Source of the DNA: Variovorax flavidus
GTDB lineage: Bacteria > Pseudomonadota > Gammaproteobacteria > Burkholderiales > Burkholderiaceae_C
DNA length: 64,000 nucleotides
Assembly (NCBI RefSeq): GCF_030317145.1
Contig: NZ_JASZYE010000014.1
Span: forward strand, 1 to 64,000
Direction: 5' to 3'
In this document: positions 8,761 through 16,695 of the stretch, piece after piece
Numbering within the stretch: the first letter of the stretch is position 1
Layout of the letters: each line of letters opens with the position of its first letter
The notes under the pieces: model-generated
The model's input: only the letters and a program-made list of their open reading frames with translations
Told to the model about the DNA's origin: nothing
Databases searched by the model: none
Made by a program: the position numbers and the translations under genes

Positions 8761-9570
8761 ATGCCTTCCGCAACCGCGCCACTCGCCAGACGTCAGATCC
8801 TCCGTGCCGCAGCACTCTTTAGCGCACTAGCAATCTCGACGGTTGCTGTCGCTGCGGACCGAATCAAGATTGGTTTGAATCCAGGACCTACGGTTGACGT
8901 CGTTCGCGTTGTTCAAAAGGTCGCCGCCGCGCGGGGTCTGGAGGTCGAGATCGTTGAAATCAGCGATTGGATTCGGCCGAATCTTGCACTTGACGATGGG
9001 GCAATTGATGTCAACTTCTACCAGAACACTGCGTACCTCAACACGCAGCTTAAGAAGCAGAACCTCAACATCGTGCCGGTCGCAGCCGTCTGGAGCATCC
9101 AGTCGGGCCTGTTCTCCAAGAAGATCAAGAGCTTGAATGAATTGCCAGAGCGCGCGAGCGTGTCCGTTGCCAGTGATCCACTAAACGGTGCCCGAGGCTT
9201 GCTGCTGTTGGAAAAGGCGGGCCTGATCAAGCTCAAGCCAGGCGTCGGCATTGACGCCACCACCTTCGATGTCGTTTCCAACCCGAAGAACCTGAAGATT
9301 GTGCAAGTCGAAGGCCCGCAGCTCGCGCGATCCCTTGACGACGTCTACCTTTCGGCCATCTCGCCCTACATCTACATCCCCGCCGGAATCGACCGAAAGA
9401 CGGCATTGGTGGAAGAGGACTGGAAGGACCCGCTGTTCCATCAGGTAATCGTCGCGAGGAAGGACCGCGTGAACGATCCGAAGATTCAAAAGTTCATCGC
9501 GAGCTTTCAATCTCCAGAGGTGAAGCAATACATCCAGGAGAAGTATCCTGCCTTCAAGGTGCTCTGGTGA
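8761..9570 (+). CDS. MetQ/NlpA-family substrate-binding protein
   Basis: The 269-residue protein is a periplasmic binding protein of the NlpA/MetQ family: RIKIGLNPGPTVDVV at the mature N-terminus, DWIRPNLALDDGAIDVNFYQ (family motif where ligand contacts lie), SIQSGLFSKKIKSLNELP and ARKDRVNDPKIQKFIASFQS. The signal region (ARRQILRAAALFSALAISTV) has no lipobox cysteine, so unlike typical MetQ it may be soluble in the periplasm. It is followed one base later by a flavin monooxygenase gene, with no metN or metI in view. The ligand is therefore inferred to be an organosulfur compound rather than methionine itself. Confidence 0.8.
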   Translation: MPSATAPLARRQILRAAALFSALAISTVAVAADRIKIGLNPGPTVDVVRVVQKVAAARGLEVEIVEISDWIRPNLALDDGAIDVNFYQNTAYLNTQLKKQNLNIVPVAAVWSIQSGLFSKKIKSLNELPERASVSVASDPLNGARGLLLLEKAGLIKLKPGVGIDATTFDVVSNPKNLKIVQVEGPQLARSLDDVYLSAISPYIYIPAGIDRKTALVEEDWKDPLFHQVIVARKDRVNDPKIQKFIASFQSPEVKQYIQEKYPAFKVLW

Positions 9571-9571
9571 C

Positions 9572-10891
9572 TTGTCGCAGGAACCAAGAGCCCTCATGAT
9601 TCTCAGTCTCTTTTTGGACAAGGTCGGCCATCATCTAAGTGCGTGGCGTCACCCCAGCGCCGCAATCGAACAGGCCTTCACGCTCGAGTTCAACACCCGC
9701 CTGGCACAGACTGCGGAAGCTGCCAAGTTCGACCTGGTGTTTCTGGCGGATGCACTGACGTTGCTTCCGGAGAACAACGCCGCGTTCACCACGGCGTTTC
9801 AGCTTGAGCCCACCGTATTGCTTTCGGCTCTGATGGCCACAACCAGCCGAATTGGGCTGGCTGCGACAGTCTCAACCACCTACACGGACCCCTATCACGT
9901 CGCCAGGAAGTTCGCCAGTCTGGACGTCCTCAGCAAGGGTCGTGCCGCATGGAACATCGTCACGTCCATGCGGGAATCGGAGGCGCACAACTTCAACTTG
10001 GAGCAGGCTCTTTCGCACGATGTGCGGTACGAGCGGGCGCAGGAGTTTGTCGATGTGGTGCAGAAGCTTTGGGACAGCTGGACGCTTGACAGCTTCAGGT
10101 ACGACAAGGAGCGCGGCATCCTGGCGGACGACAGCCAGATTCGCGCGATTGAACACAAGGGAAAGCACTTCTCGGTCGCGGGTGCGTTGAATGTTCCTCG
10201 GCGCGGACAGTCTCGCCCAGTGCTCATCCAAGCGGGGGCATCCGGTGTCGGAAAGGCTTTTGCAGCACGGAATGCCGACCTGATATTCGCCTCGGTCACG
10301 GACTTCGATGCCTCCCTTGCTTTCACGCTTGAGATGAAAGAGGCAGCCAAGGTGGCTGGACGGAATCCGGAACATCTCAAGGTGTTGCCGGGCTTCATCC
10401 CAATCGTCGGCAAATCGATTGCCGAGGCGCGCGAGAAGAAGGAGTACCTCGATGAACTGCTTCTGCCGGTCGCCGCAGTTCGGTATCTGTCTCAATGGCT
10501 CGAAACCGACCTGACCCATCTAGACCCCAACAAACCGATTCCCGACTCAGTATTTGATATCGACCGCATCAAGGGGCAGAAGGGGCGCTTCCAGAACATC
10601 TTGCGTATTGCCAAGACGGAGGGTTTGAGCCTTGGCAAGTTGGCCAACCGGGTCGCCGCAACGCGCACACACACTTCCATCGTGGGTACTGGGGAGACCA
10701 TCGCGTTGGAAATGGGGCGATGGGTCGCCGGCGGCGCATGCGATGGATTCAATATCTTGCCGCCTTACTTCCCCGATGGCTTTGATGAGTTCGTATGCGA
10801 CGTCGTCCCTCACCTGCAGGCTCAAGGCGCGTTCCGAAAAGAGTACAGACATGAAACGCTACGGGGTCATATCGGCCTGCCGGAGTTGTGA
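9572..10891 (+). CDS. LLM-class flavin-dependent monooxygenase (NtaA/DmoA-like)
   Basis: The 439-residue protein is a bacterial luciferase-like monooxygenase of the NtaA/SnaA/DmoA group. Landmarks are FDLVFLADAL near residue 45, TSRIGLAATVSTTYTDPYHV, ASLDVLSKGRAAWNIVTS, YERAQEFVDVVQKLWDSW, RGQSRPVLIQAGASGVG and GTGETIALEMGRWV. Such enzymes use reduced FMN from a separate reductase to cleave organosulfur or amine compounds. It starts at TTG 9572 or ATG 9596, directly behind the MetQ-like gene, so uptake and oxidation of one substrate are probably coupled. A reductase gene is not present nearby. Confidence 0.8.
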   Translation: MSQEPRALMILSLFLDKVGHHLSAWRHPSAAIEQAFTLEFNTRLAQTAEAAKFDLVFLADALTLLPENNAAFTTAFQLEPTVLLSALMATTSRIGLAATVSTTYTDPYHVARKFASLDVLSKGRAAWNIVTSMRESEAHNFNLEQALSHDVRYERAQEFVDVVQKLWDSWTLDSFRYDKERGILADDSQIRAIEHKGKHFSVAGALNVPRRGQSRPVLIQAGASGVGKAFAARNADLIFASVTDFDASLAFTLEMKEAAKVAGRNPEHLKVLPGFIPIVGKSIAEAREKKEYLDELLLPVAAVRYLSQWLETDLTHLDPNKPIPDSVFDIDRIKGQKGRFQNILRIAKTEGLSLGKLANRVAATRTHTSIVGTGETIALEMGRWVAGGACDGFNILPPYFPDGFDEFVCDVVPHLQAQGAFRKEYRHETLRGHIGLPEL

Positions 10892-10909
10892 GGCAAGAGC
10901 ACCTTCACT

Positions 10910-11332
10910 TCATCGCACCAGCAGGACCGGCACCGCGCACTTGGCCAGGACCTTGGTTGCGACCGAGCCAAGCACCAGATTCTTCAGAGCGCCGACGCCG
11001 TGGGATCCCATGATCAGCAGGTCGAACTTGCCCGATTCGGCGTACGAGGCAATTTCGTCGGCCGGATGGCCCACCTTGTGGACAGCCTTGGCCTCGATCC
11101 CCTGCTCCGCCAGGAGCGCGCGCACAGGTTCGAGCACGACCCGAGCGTCGTCCTCGTAGTAGCCGTGTACCAGGTCAGGTCCCGCGAAGGCGGCCGCCCG
11201 GTGCGGCACCGGGAGGACCGCGTAGAAAATCGTGAACGAATGGCCCGTCACCCACAGGTCCCTGTGTGCGCCCAGGTAGGAAATCATTCGTTTCGTGTAG
11301 TCGCTGCCGTCGACGGCCAGAAGAATCTTCAT
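10910..11332 (-). CDS. Universal stress protein, UspA family (single domain)
   Basis: The 140-residue protein opens MKILLAVDGSDYTKR and ends with the ATP-binding signature GSHGVGALKNLVLGSVATKV (G-x2-G-x9-G-S), so it belongs to the nucleotide-binding Usp branch. AAGGAGA precedes ATG 11332. An FNR-type box lies at 11394-11407, with its centre 68.5 bases before the start codon, the same distance as for the tandem Usp gene at 13775-14617. Expression under oxygen limitation or redox stress is inferred from that site. Confidence 0.9.
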   Translation of the reverse strand: MKILLAVDGSDYTKRMISYLGAHRDLWVTGHSFTIFYAVLPVPHRAAAFAGPDLVHGYYEDDARVVLEPVRALLAEQGIEAKAVHKVGHPADEIASYAESGKFDLLIMGSHGVGALKNLVLGSVATKVLAKCAVPVLLVR

Positions 11333-11393
11333 AGTGGTCTCCTTTAGGGAAGTTCGAGTGACCCGATGGTCGTCGCCGGCGCGGCACCCTGAC

Positions 11394-11407
11394 TTGCGCT
11401 AGATCAA
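11394..11407 (-). promoter_or_regulatory. FNR-type box upstream of the UspA gene
   Basis: Read in the direction of the usp gene the site is TTGATCTAGCGCAA, that is TTGAT-N4-CGCAA. The FNR/ANR/DNR consensus is TTGAT-N4-ATCAA. The asymmetric second half (CGCAA) recurs at three other promoters in this block. Confidence 0.7.
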
Positions 11408-11589
11408 CTCTGAGACGTGCCGCCAGCAGCTCGCGCTACGCGACTGTGCCGATCCTACTGATGCGCGCGGCGGAGACAAAGTCGAACCACGAAACGGACG
11501 CCGCGGCGTCACAACCAGGCCTGTCCTCGGCCGCGCTCTCCTTGGAATAGACAACCGGCACGCGGCGTCCGCCGCACAGCGTCTTTCTC

Positions 11590-11603
11590 TTGATGCAGCG
11601 CAA
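11590..11603 (+). promoter_or_regulatory. FNR-type box upstream of the HtrA-like protease gene
   Basis: TTGATGCAGCGCAA, in the direction of the protease gene, centred about 97 bases before its GTG start. Same TTGAT-N4-CGCAA form as the sites at 11394, 14743 and 22087. Confidence 0.65.
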
Positions 11604-11693
11604 GGGCGACGCAGCGCACCGCGCCTAAATTGATGGCCTGACGGAAAAACCAGTGGAGAGAGCAATGAGCAACATCCCCAGGGGGTCTGAAAC

Positions 11694-13145
11694 GTGATCA
11701 CAGGCTTGGTAGCCCGGTGCTGGGTCACCTTGAGCCTGGCGAGCCTGATAGGCGCGTGCGCCGCGCCCACAGAGACCACCGGCACCGATGTCGGAAAGCC
11801 GATCGCCTTGCGCTGGCGTTCGGCGCCCTCCTTTGCCTCGCTCGTCGCAAGCCGGAGCGCCAGCGTCGTCGAGATCAGCACGTTGCGGATCGGACGCGAT
11901 GAGAATGCCGGCGGCGCGGAACTCGAGTTCGCTCCAGAGAACGATTTCGCCGACAGGCTGGCCTGGCCGCTGCCCGCAAACGTGCGCATCAGCCAGGTCC
12001 GCGATCTCGCATCCGGCGTGATCCTCTCCAGCGACGGCCTGATCCTGACCAGTGCCCATGTCGTCGTCGCCATCGACGAAGCGCGGGTGCGCCTGCACGA
12101 CGGGCGACGCTTGAGCGCCCGGGTGGTCGGGACCGACCGGGCGACCGATGTGGGATTGCTGAAGATCGACGCAACCGATCTTGTGCCAGCCGTCATCGGC
12201 GACTCCTCGCGCCTGGCACCCGGCGACTGGGTCGCTGCCATCGGAGCGCCCTTCGGCTTTCAGGGCAGCGTCACGGCGGGGGTGGTGAGCGCCGTCGCCC
12301 GCCTCATCGGCGGCGCCGGGGAAACGCCCTTCATCCAGACGGACGTGGCCATCAATCCCGGCAGTTCGGGGAGCCCGCTCTTCAACAGCCGCGGCGAGGT
12401 CGTGGCTATCAACTCCATGATCTACAGCGGCAGCGGTGGCTACATGGGACTGTCTTTTGCCGTGCCTATCAACCTGGCCGTTCAAGTCGCCGCGCAACTC
12501 AAGGCCCATGGCGAGGTCCGCCGGGCTCAGGTCGGGGCCGATTTCCAGGAGATGACGCCGGGGCTGGCCCAGTCTTTCGGACTGCAACAGCCGACCGGCG
12601 CCCTGGTGGTCCGGGTGGATGCCGACGGCCCGGCTGCCAAGGCAGGCCTGGTTCGCGGGGACGTCATCACGGCTTTCAACGCCGCGCAAATCCCACACTT
12701 CACCGACCTGCTGCAGTTGATCGCGAAAGGTCAGCCCGGCAGCCGGATCCCGATGGAGGTATGGCGGCACGACGCCCAGCACACGATCTGGGTGACGCTT
12801 GAAGCGCATCGACCCCCGAGCGCGGCCCCAGTTGCCGATTTGGCCACGGACTGGGCCGACGGCCTCGGATTGAGCCTGGGTGAGCTGAGTTCCGCGCAAC
12901 GCCGACAACTCGGCATTGAAGGGGGACTGATGGTCCGCGAGGCCACCGGCCTGGCACGCAGCGAAGGGATCCGTGCGGGAGACCTCGTCGTCGCCGTGAA
13001 CGACACGACGCTGGAGCGAGTCGCGGACTTCAGGCGCAGCCTGTCGAACATCCCGCCCGGCCGCCCGGTGGCGCTGCTGGTCATGCGCGATCGCAGGTTC
13101 GCCTACGTGCCAGTCCAGCTTCCGCGGGAGCGCGCCCGTCCGTAG
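11694..13145 (+). CDS. HtrA/Deg-family serine protease, lipoprotein with two PDZ domains
   Basis: This 483-residue protein has a lipoprotein signal (LASLIGACAAP, Cys near residue 22), a trypsin-like domain with His122 (TSAHVV), Asp152 (TDVGLL) and Ser225 (NPGSSGSPLF), and two PDZ domains (around 290-375 and 385-475). The oxyanion loop reads GSSGS where most members have GNSGG, a mild deviation. Known members cleave or refold damaged envelope proteins. The start GTG 11694 follows GGGGG by 8 bases. The lipid anchor is unusual for DegP and suggests it works on the membrane face. An FNR-type box lies upstream. Confidence 0.88.
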   Translation: MITGLVARCWVTLSLASLIGACAAPTETTGTDVGKPIALRWRSAPSFASLVASRSASVVEISTLRIGRDENAGGAELEFAPENDFADRLAWPLPANVRISQVRDLASGVILSSDGLILTSAHVVVAIDEARVRLHDGRRLSARVVGTDRATDVGLLKIDATDLVPAVIGDSSRLAPGDWVAAIGAPFGFQGSVTAGVVSAVARLIGGAGETPFIQTDVAINPGSSGSPLFNSRGEVVAINSMIYSGSGGYMGLSFAVPINLAVQVAAQLKAHGEVRRAQVGADFQEMTPGLAQSFGLQQPTGALVVRVDADGPAAKAGLVRGDVITAFNAAQIPHFTDLLQLIAKGQPGSRIPMEVWRHDAQHTIWVTLEAHRPPSAAPVADLATDWADGLGLSLGELSSAQRRQLGIEGGLMVREATGLARSEGIRAGDLVVAVNDTTLERVADFRRSLSNIPPGRPVALLVMRDRRFAYVPVQLPRERARP

Positions 13146-13173
13146 TCGACGGCGGCAAAGGCCCCCTCTCCCT

Positions 13174-13758
13174 TCATGACGCGTCTCGGCCCAGGCGCTG
13201 CAGGCGTTTCAACCATTCGCCGCGTCGTGCGTCGCTCAGCGACTCGATGGTACCGATGAGCGTCTTGCGCACCGGCGCGACACCCAGGAAGCCCAGGATG
13301 TTGCTCCGCAGCGATTTGAGGCTGTGGGCGCCGAAGTACCAGCGGTAGATGAAGGCCGGCATGCCCATGGTGACGACCACCCGCGCGCTGCGGCCTTCCA
13401 GCGGGCGCCCGTGCACCACGGTCCCATCGACCGAGAAGCCGATGTCGGGTCGCAAGACCTGCTCCAGGAAGCCTTTGAGCAACGCCGGCATTCCGCCGAG
13501 CCACAGCGGATAGACGATGACCAGGTGGTCCGCACGCTTGATCGACAGTTGCGCCTGGCGAAGGCTCTCCGGCGCCGCATCCTCGTCCCAATCGCGCTTG
13601 GAGCGCAGCAAGGGGAAATCCATCCGGCCGAGGTCGATCGATTCCACGGTGTGCCCGCCGCTGATCGCTCCGTCTTCGTAGGCACGGCTGAGCGCATGGC
13701 AAAAGTGCCGCGCCGATGCGTCGGGGTGGCCCAGGATGATGAGGATGTGCTTGGCCAT
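13174..13758 (-). CDS. NAD(P)H:quinone-reductase-like flavoprotein
   Basis: The 194-residue protein has a flavodoxin-like fold: HILIILGHPDASA at the N-terminus, ADHLVIVYPLWLGGMPALLK (FMN/FAD-binding and dimer loop) and VVVTMGMPAFIYRWYFGAHS. This matches the NQO1/MdaB/KefF family, which reduces quinones by two electrons with NAD(P)H and so avoids radical formation. Start ATG 13758 is where the family N-terminus begins. It lies 16 bases after the stop-proximal end of the tandem Usp gene and reads the same way, so it is probably co-transcribed from the FNR-box promoter at 14679. Confidence 0.8.
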   Translation of the reverse strand: MAKHILIILGHPDASARHFCHALSRAYEDGAISGGHTVESIDLGRMDFPLLRSKRDWDEDAAPESLRQAQLSIKRADHLVIVYPLWLGGMPALLKGFLEQVLRPDIGFSVDGTVVHGRPLEGRSARVVVTMGMPAFIYRWYFGAHSLKSLRSNILGFLGVAPVRKTLIGTIESLSDARRGEWLKRLQRLGRDAS

Positions 13759-13774
13759 GTGCCGCCCCGCCCGT

Positions 13775-14617
13775 TCAATGCGCCATGAGGACCGGCACAT
13801 CCATCCGCTCGAGGAGCTCCCGCGTCACACCGCCCAGCACCATCTCGCGGGCGCGTGCATGGCCGTAGCCGCCCACGATGATCAGGCCGGCGTCGCTGCC
13901 TGCGGCGTGCGACAGCAGCGCATCGGCAATTCCTCCGTCCGCCACGTGCTGCTCGGAGCGCGCCTCGATGCCGTGGCGCAGTAGCCAGGCAAGGGTCTGG
14001 GGAATCAGCAGTTCACCATCGCTCCTCGGCGCCTCCCTACGGTACAGGGACACGAGCGTCACGCTGGCAGCCTTCGAGAGCAGCGGAAGCGAATCACGCG
14101 TCGCGACGGCGGCTTCGCGACTGCCGTCCCACGCGACCAGCGCGTTCTTGCCCAACTCGCGCGACGTTTCCGCAGGAGGTACGACCAGTACCGGGCGGCC
14201 CCCGTGCAGGATGGCCTGTGCGGGCAAGTCGCCGGCGGTCATCGCGTCGGCATCGTCACGCTGAGTCTGGCCGACGATGACGAGGTCGCTGGTACGGCCA
14301 TGGCGGACGACGGCGTCCACCGAAGGTTGATCGACCAGACGAACCTCGCAGGAAACCGCCCGAGGCCCCTGGATCAGCTTCTTGAAGGTGCGAGCGACAC
14401 CCTCGGCGCGCACGCGCAGGTAGTCGGATGACGCGGCGATGAAATCGGCGTCCTTCCCCGCGATGGCGTCGGCGGGTATGGTCCCATCGAACAGGCCGGT
14501 TGGCACAAGTCCGATCAGATGGCTCCCATGCTGCCTTGCGAGTGTCGCGGCCAGTTCGATGCGAGCGGCGCAGTGTTCCGAATGATCGAGATGGACAAGG
14601 ATCGTTCCAAGGTTCAT
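13775..14617 (-). CDS. Universal stress protein, tandem UspA domains
   Basis: This 280-residue protein has two Usp domains: the first opens MNLGTILVHLDHSEHCAARI, the second follows ELGKNALVAWDGSREAAVAT and closes with GGYGHARAREMVLGGVTREL (G-x2-G-x9-G type ATP motif). The first domain lacks a clean motif, so probably only the second binds nucleotide. ATG 14617 was chosen because both domains are then complete; an in-frame extension to 14713 would run over the perfect FNR box at 14679-14692 and is rejected. Centre of that box to start is 68.5 bases, identical to the single-domain usp gene. Confidence 0.88.
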   Translation of the reverse strand: MNLGTILVHLDHSEHCAARIELAATLARQHGSHLIGLVPTGLFDGTIPADAIAGKDADFIAASSDYLRVRAEGVARTFKKLIQGPRAVSCEVRLVDQPSVDAVVRHGRTSDLVIVGQTQRDDADAMTAGDLPAQAILHGGRPVLVVPPAETSRELGKNALVAWDGSREAAVATRDSLPLLSKAASVTLVSLYRREAPRSDGELLIPQTLAWLLRHGIEARSEQHVADGGIADALLSHAAGSDAGLIIVGGYGHARAREMVLGGVTRELLERMDVPVLMAH

Positions 14618-14678
14618 GGCGGTTCCAGCCGAAGGAGGCATTGATAAGCCATCTTCCGGCGGCCCACGTCGCCATACC

Positions 14679-14692
14679 TTGATGTCGATCAA
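14679..14692. promoter_or_regulatory. Perfect FNR/ANR box
   Basis: TTGATGTCGATCAA matches the TTGAT-N4-ATCAA consensus exactly. It lies between the divergent tandem-usp and BON genes, centred 68.5 bases before the usp start and about 126 bases before the BON start, so the usp/quinone-reductase pair is the likely target. Confidence 0.78.
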
Positions 14693-14742
14693 GGCCGCAC
14701 GCGCTACCGTCACCCAACCCGCGCGCAGTCCCGGCGCTCCGC

Positions 14743-14756
14743 TTGATCCAGCGCAA
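14743..14756 (+). promoter_or_regulatory. FNR-type box upstream of the BON-domain gene
   Basis: TTGATCCAGCGCAA, in the direction of the BON gene and centred 62.5 bases before its start. With the perfect box at 14679 it gives each divergent gene its own site. Confidence 0.7.
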
Positions 14757-14811
14757 ACCCTGCAAACACGGTGGTGTCTAAAGTGAGAAACCGACCGACG
14801 AAAGGAACCTC

Positions 14812-15471
14812 ATGAAATCGGACGCCATGCTCAGGAGCGACATCGTTGCCGAACTGAACTTCGACCCGGCCGTCACTGTGAACGCCACCGACATCGGCGT
14901 GATCGTGAAGGACGGCGTCGTGACGCTCAGCGGCCACCCCACGAGCCACGCGGAGAAGCACGCCATCGAACGCGCGGTCCAGCGCGTCAAGGGCGTCAAA
15001 GCGTTGGCGGTGGAAATGTCCGTCCGGATTCCAGCTGGCGGCGAGCGCACCGACGCCGACATCGCCGCGGCGGCGGAGAACGCCCTCGAATGGAACGTGC
15101 TGGTCCCGGACGACGCCGTCCATCCGATGGTGGAAGACGGCTGGGTGACGCTGAACGGCCGTGTGGAATGGGACTACCAGCGCCGGGCGGCCGAAGTTGC
15201 CGTGCGCAACCTGCTCGGCGTCAAGGGCGTTACCGACCTCGTCGAGGTGAAGGCCCGGTTCACCCCCGCCGACGTCGAGCGGAAGATCACCGAAGCGCTC
15301 CAGCGACAGGCCGACCGCGATGCGAGGCACATCCAGGTGCTCGTCAACGGAGGGCAGGTCACGCTACGGGGCACAGTCAAGTCCTGGGCCGAACGTCGGG
15401 CCGCGCAAGGCGCCGCATGGTCGGCGCCGGGCGTAGCGAACGTGGTGAACAACCTCCTCGTCGAGGCCTGA
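14812..15471 (+). CDS. Triple BON-domain protein (OsmY-like)
   Basis: The 219-residue protein consists of three BON domains (about 1-70, 77-145 and 150-216), each with the conserved Gly after a strand: VKDGVVTLSGHPTS, VEDGWVTLNGRVEW and VNGGQVTLRGTVKS. BON domains are small alpha/beta modules found in OsmY and other stress proteins that interact with membranes or other proteins. No signal peptide is seen, so unlike OsmY it is probably cytoplasmic. GAAAGGAAC precedes the ATG. An FNR-type box lies upstream, and a DksA-like gene follows 37 bases after the stop. Confidence 0.88.
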   Translation: MKSDAMLRSDIVAELNFDPAVTVNATDIGVIVKDGVVTLSGHPTSHAEKHAIERAVQRVKGVKALAVEMSVRIPAGGERTDADIAAAAENALEWNVLVPDDAVHPMVEDGWVTLNGRVEWDYQRRAAEVAVRNLLGVKGVTDLVEVKARFTPADVERKITEALQRQADRDARHIQVLVNGGQVTLRGTVKSWAERRAAQGAAWSAPGVANVVNNLLVEA

Positions 15472-15508
15472 TCATGCGGGTCGTACTTGTCACCGGCGAG
15501 GCAAGCTC

Positions 15509-15883
15509 ATGAAACACCTGAATCCCCCAGACCTCGAAGCCCTGGCCAGGCAACTCGACGTGCTCAAGCGCCAGGTGCTGGACGAACTCCAAGGCATCGA
15601 TGCGCAGGTCCCGGGCGGCAAACGCCCCAGCGATCGCGAAGTCCACAGCCATACAGACGACGCCGAAGTCGTACGCATCGACGATGTGCATTTCGCCGAG
15701 ATCGAAGTCGACCGCGCAAGGCTGCATGGCATCGAGCAGGCGCAACAACGCATGGCCTGCGGGCGCTACGGACTTTGCATCGACTGCGGCGAGGAAATTC
15801 CGCGAGACCGAATGCTGGCGCAGCCGACGGCCATCCGTTGCGCCGCTTGCCAGAACTCGGCCGAGGGCCCTCGTCGCCGCTGA
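15509..15883 (+). CDS. DksA/TraR-type C4 zinc-finger protein
   Basis: The 124-residue protein has a coiled-coil-like N-terminal half and a C-terminal zinc finger CIDCGEEIP...RCAACQ (C-x2-C-x17-C-x2-C), the DksA/TraR signature. GRYGLCIDCGEEIPRDRM is the typical run into the finger. Members bind the RNA polymerase secondary channel and modulate transcription with or without ppGpp. It is shorter than DksA (about 150) and lacks a clear DxxDxA coiled-coil tip, so its effect may differ. It follows the BON gene closely and is probably in the same transcript. Confidence 0.85.
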   Translation: MKHLNPPDLEALARQLDVLKRQVLDELQGIDAQVPGGKRPSDREVHSHTDDAEVVRIDDVHFAEIEVDRARLHGIEQAQQRMACGRYGLCIDCGEEIPRDRMLAQPTAIRCAACQNSAEGPRRR

Positions 15884-15966
15884 CGGCCTGCGTGACTCTG
15901 CTGCTTGACCTTCGTCTCGACCGCGCGTCGTTGCGAGCCGGGGTGCACAGGCGCTAATATGGTCAG

Positions 15967-16695
15967 GTGCCCCCCTCCACGCACCTGGCCGTCCTCGACG
16001 ACGAGGCGGACATCACGCAATTGCTCGCCACCTATCTGGCGGGCCATGGCTTTCGCGTGAGCCAGGTCCATTCCGGTGGTGCGCTCATGGAACTGATGTC
16101 GCGCGACGCGCCCGAGCTCGTGTTGCTCGACCTGGGCCTGCCCGGCGAAGACGGCTTTGCGATCGCCCGCCAGTTGCGCGAGCACTGGCGGTGCGGTTTG
16201 GTCATCGTCACCGGACGGAGCGACGCGGTCGACAAGGTGGTCGGGCTTGAGGTCGGTGCCGACGACTACGTCACAAAGCCTTTCGACTTGCGGGAACTGG
16301 TCGCGCGCGTCAAGGCAGTGCTGCGTCGCCTGGCACCGGCGGGGGCAGCTCCGGTCAAAGCGACGACCGAGCCCGCCTCGCTGCTGCGCTTCGCCGACTG
16401 GCAGCTCGACATTGCGGCACGGCGATTGCTGAATCCGAAGGGACACGAGGTCACTTTGACCACGGGTGAGTTCGATCTGCTGAACACCTTGGTCACCCAT
16501 CCCGGACGGGTGTTGTCACGAGACTTCTTGCTCGAGCACGCACGCGGCCGCGACGCAGGTCCCTTCGACCGCACGATCGACGTCCAGATCGGGCGACTGC
16601 GCCGGAAGATCGAGGCGGATCCGGACATGCCCCAGATCATTAAGTCGGTTCGCGGCGCGGGCTATATCCTGATTCCAAAAGTCGAGGCGGCGTGA
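15967..16695 (+). CDS. OmpR-family response regulator
   Basis: This 242-residue regulator has a receiver domain (acidic pocket in LDDEAD, phospho-acceptor Asp55 in LLDLGLPGEDG, Lys in VTKPFD) and a winged-helix output domain (LTTGEFDLLNTLVTHPGRVL and VRGAGYIL). It starts at GTG 15967. Its stop overlaps the start of the hybrid kinase gene, so the two are translationally coupled and form a two-component pair. The target genes are not identifiable from sequence. Confidence 0.9.
   Translation: MPPSTHLAVLDDEADITQLLATYLAGHGFRVSQVHSGGALMELMSRDAPELVLLDLGLPGEDGFAIARQLREHWRCGLVIVTGRSDAVDKVVGLEVGADDYVTKPFDLRELVARVKAVLRRLAPAGAAPVKATTEPASLLRFADWQLDIAARRLLNPKGHEVTLTTGEFDLLNTLVTHPGRVLSRDFLLEHARGRDAGPFDRTIDVQIGRLRRKIEADPDMPQIIKSVRGAGYILIPKVEAA

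Noticed and set aside
11625..12908. 427-codon minus-strand frame opposite the HtrA-like protease
   Set aside because: Asp/Gly/His-rich shadow; the plus strand carries a full catalytic triad and two PDZ domains.
14617..14713. Longer N-terminus for the tandem Usp protein
   Set aside because: The extension would translate across a perfect FNR box and adds nothing to the first Usp domain.
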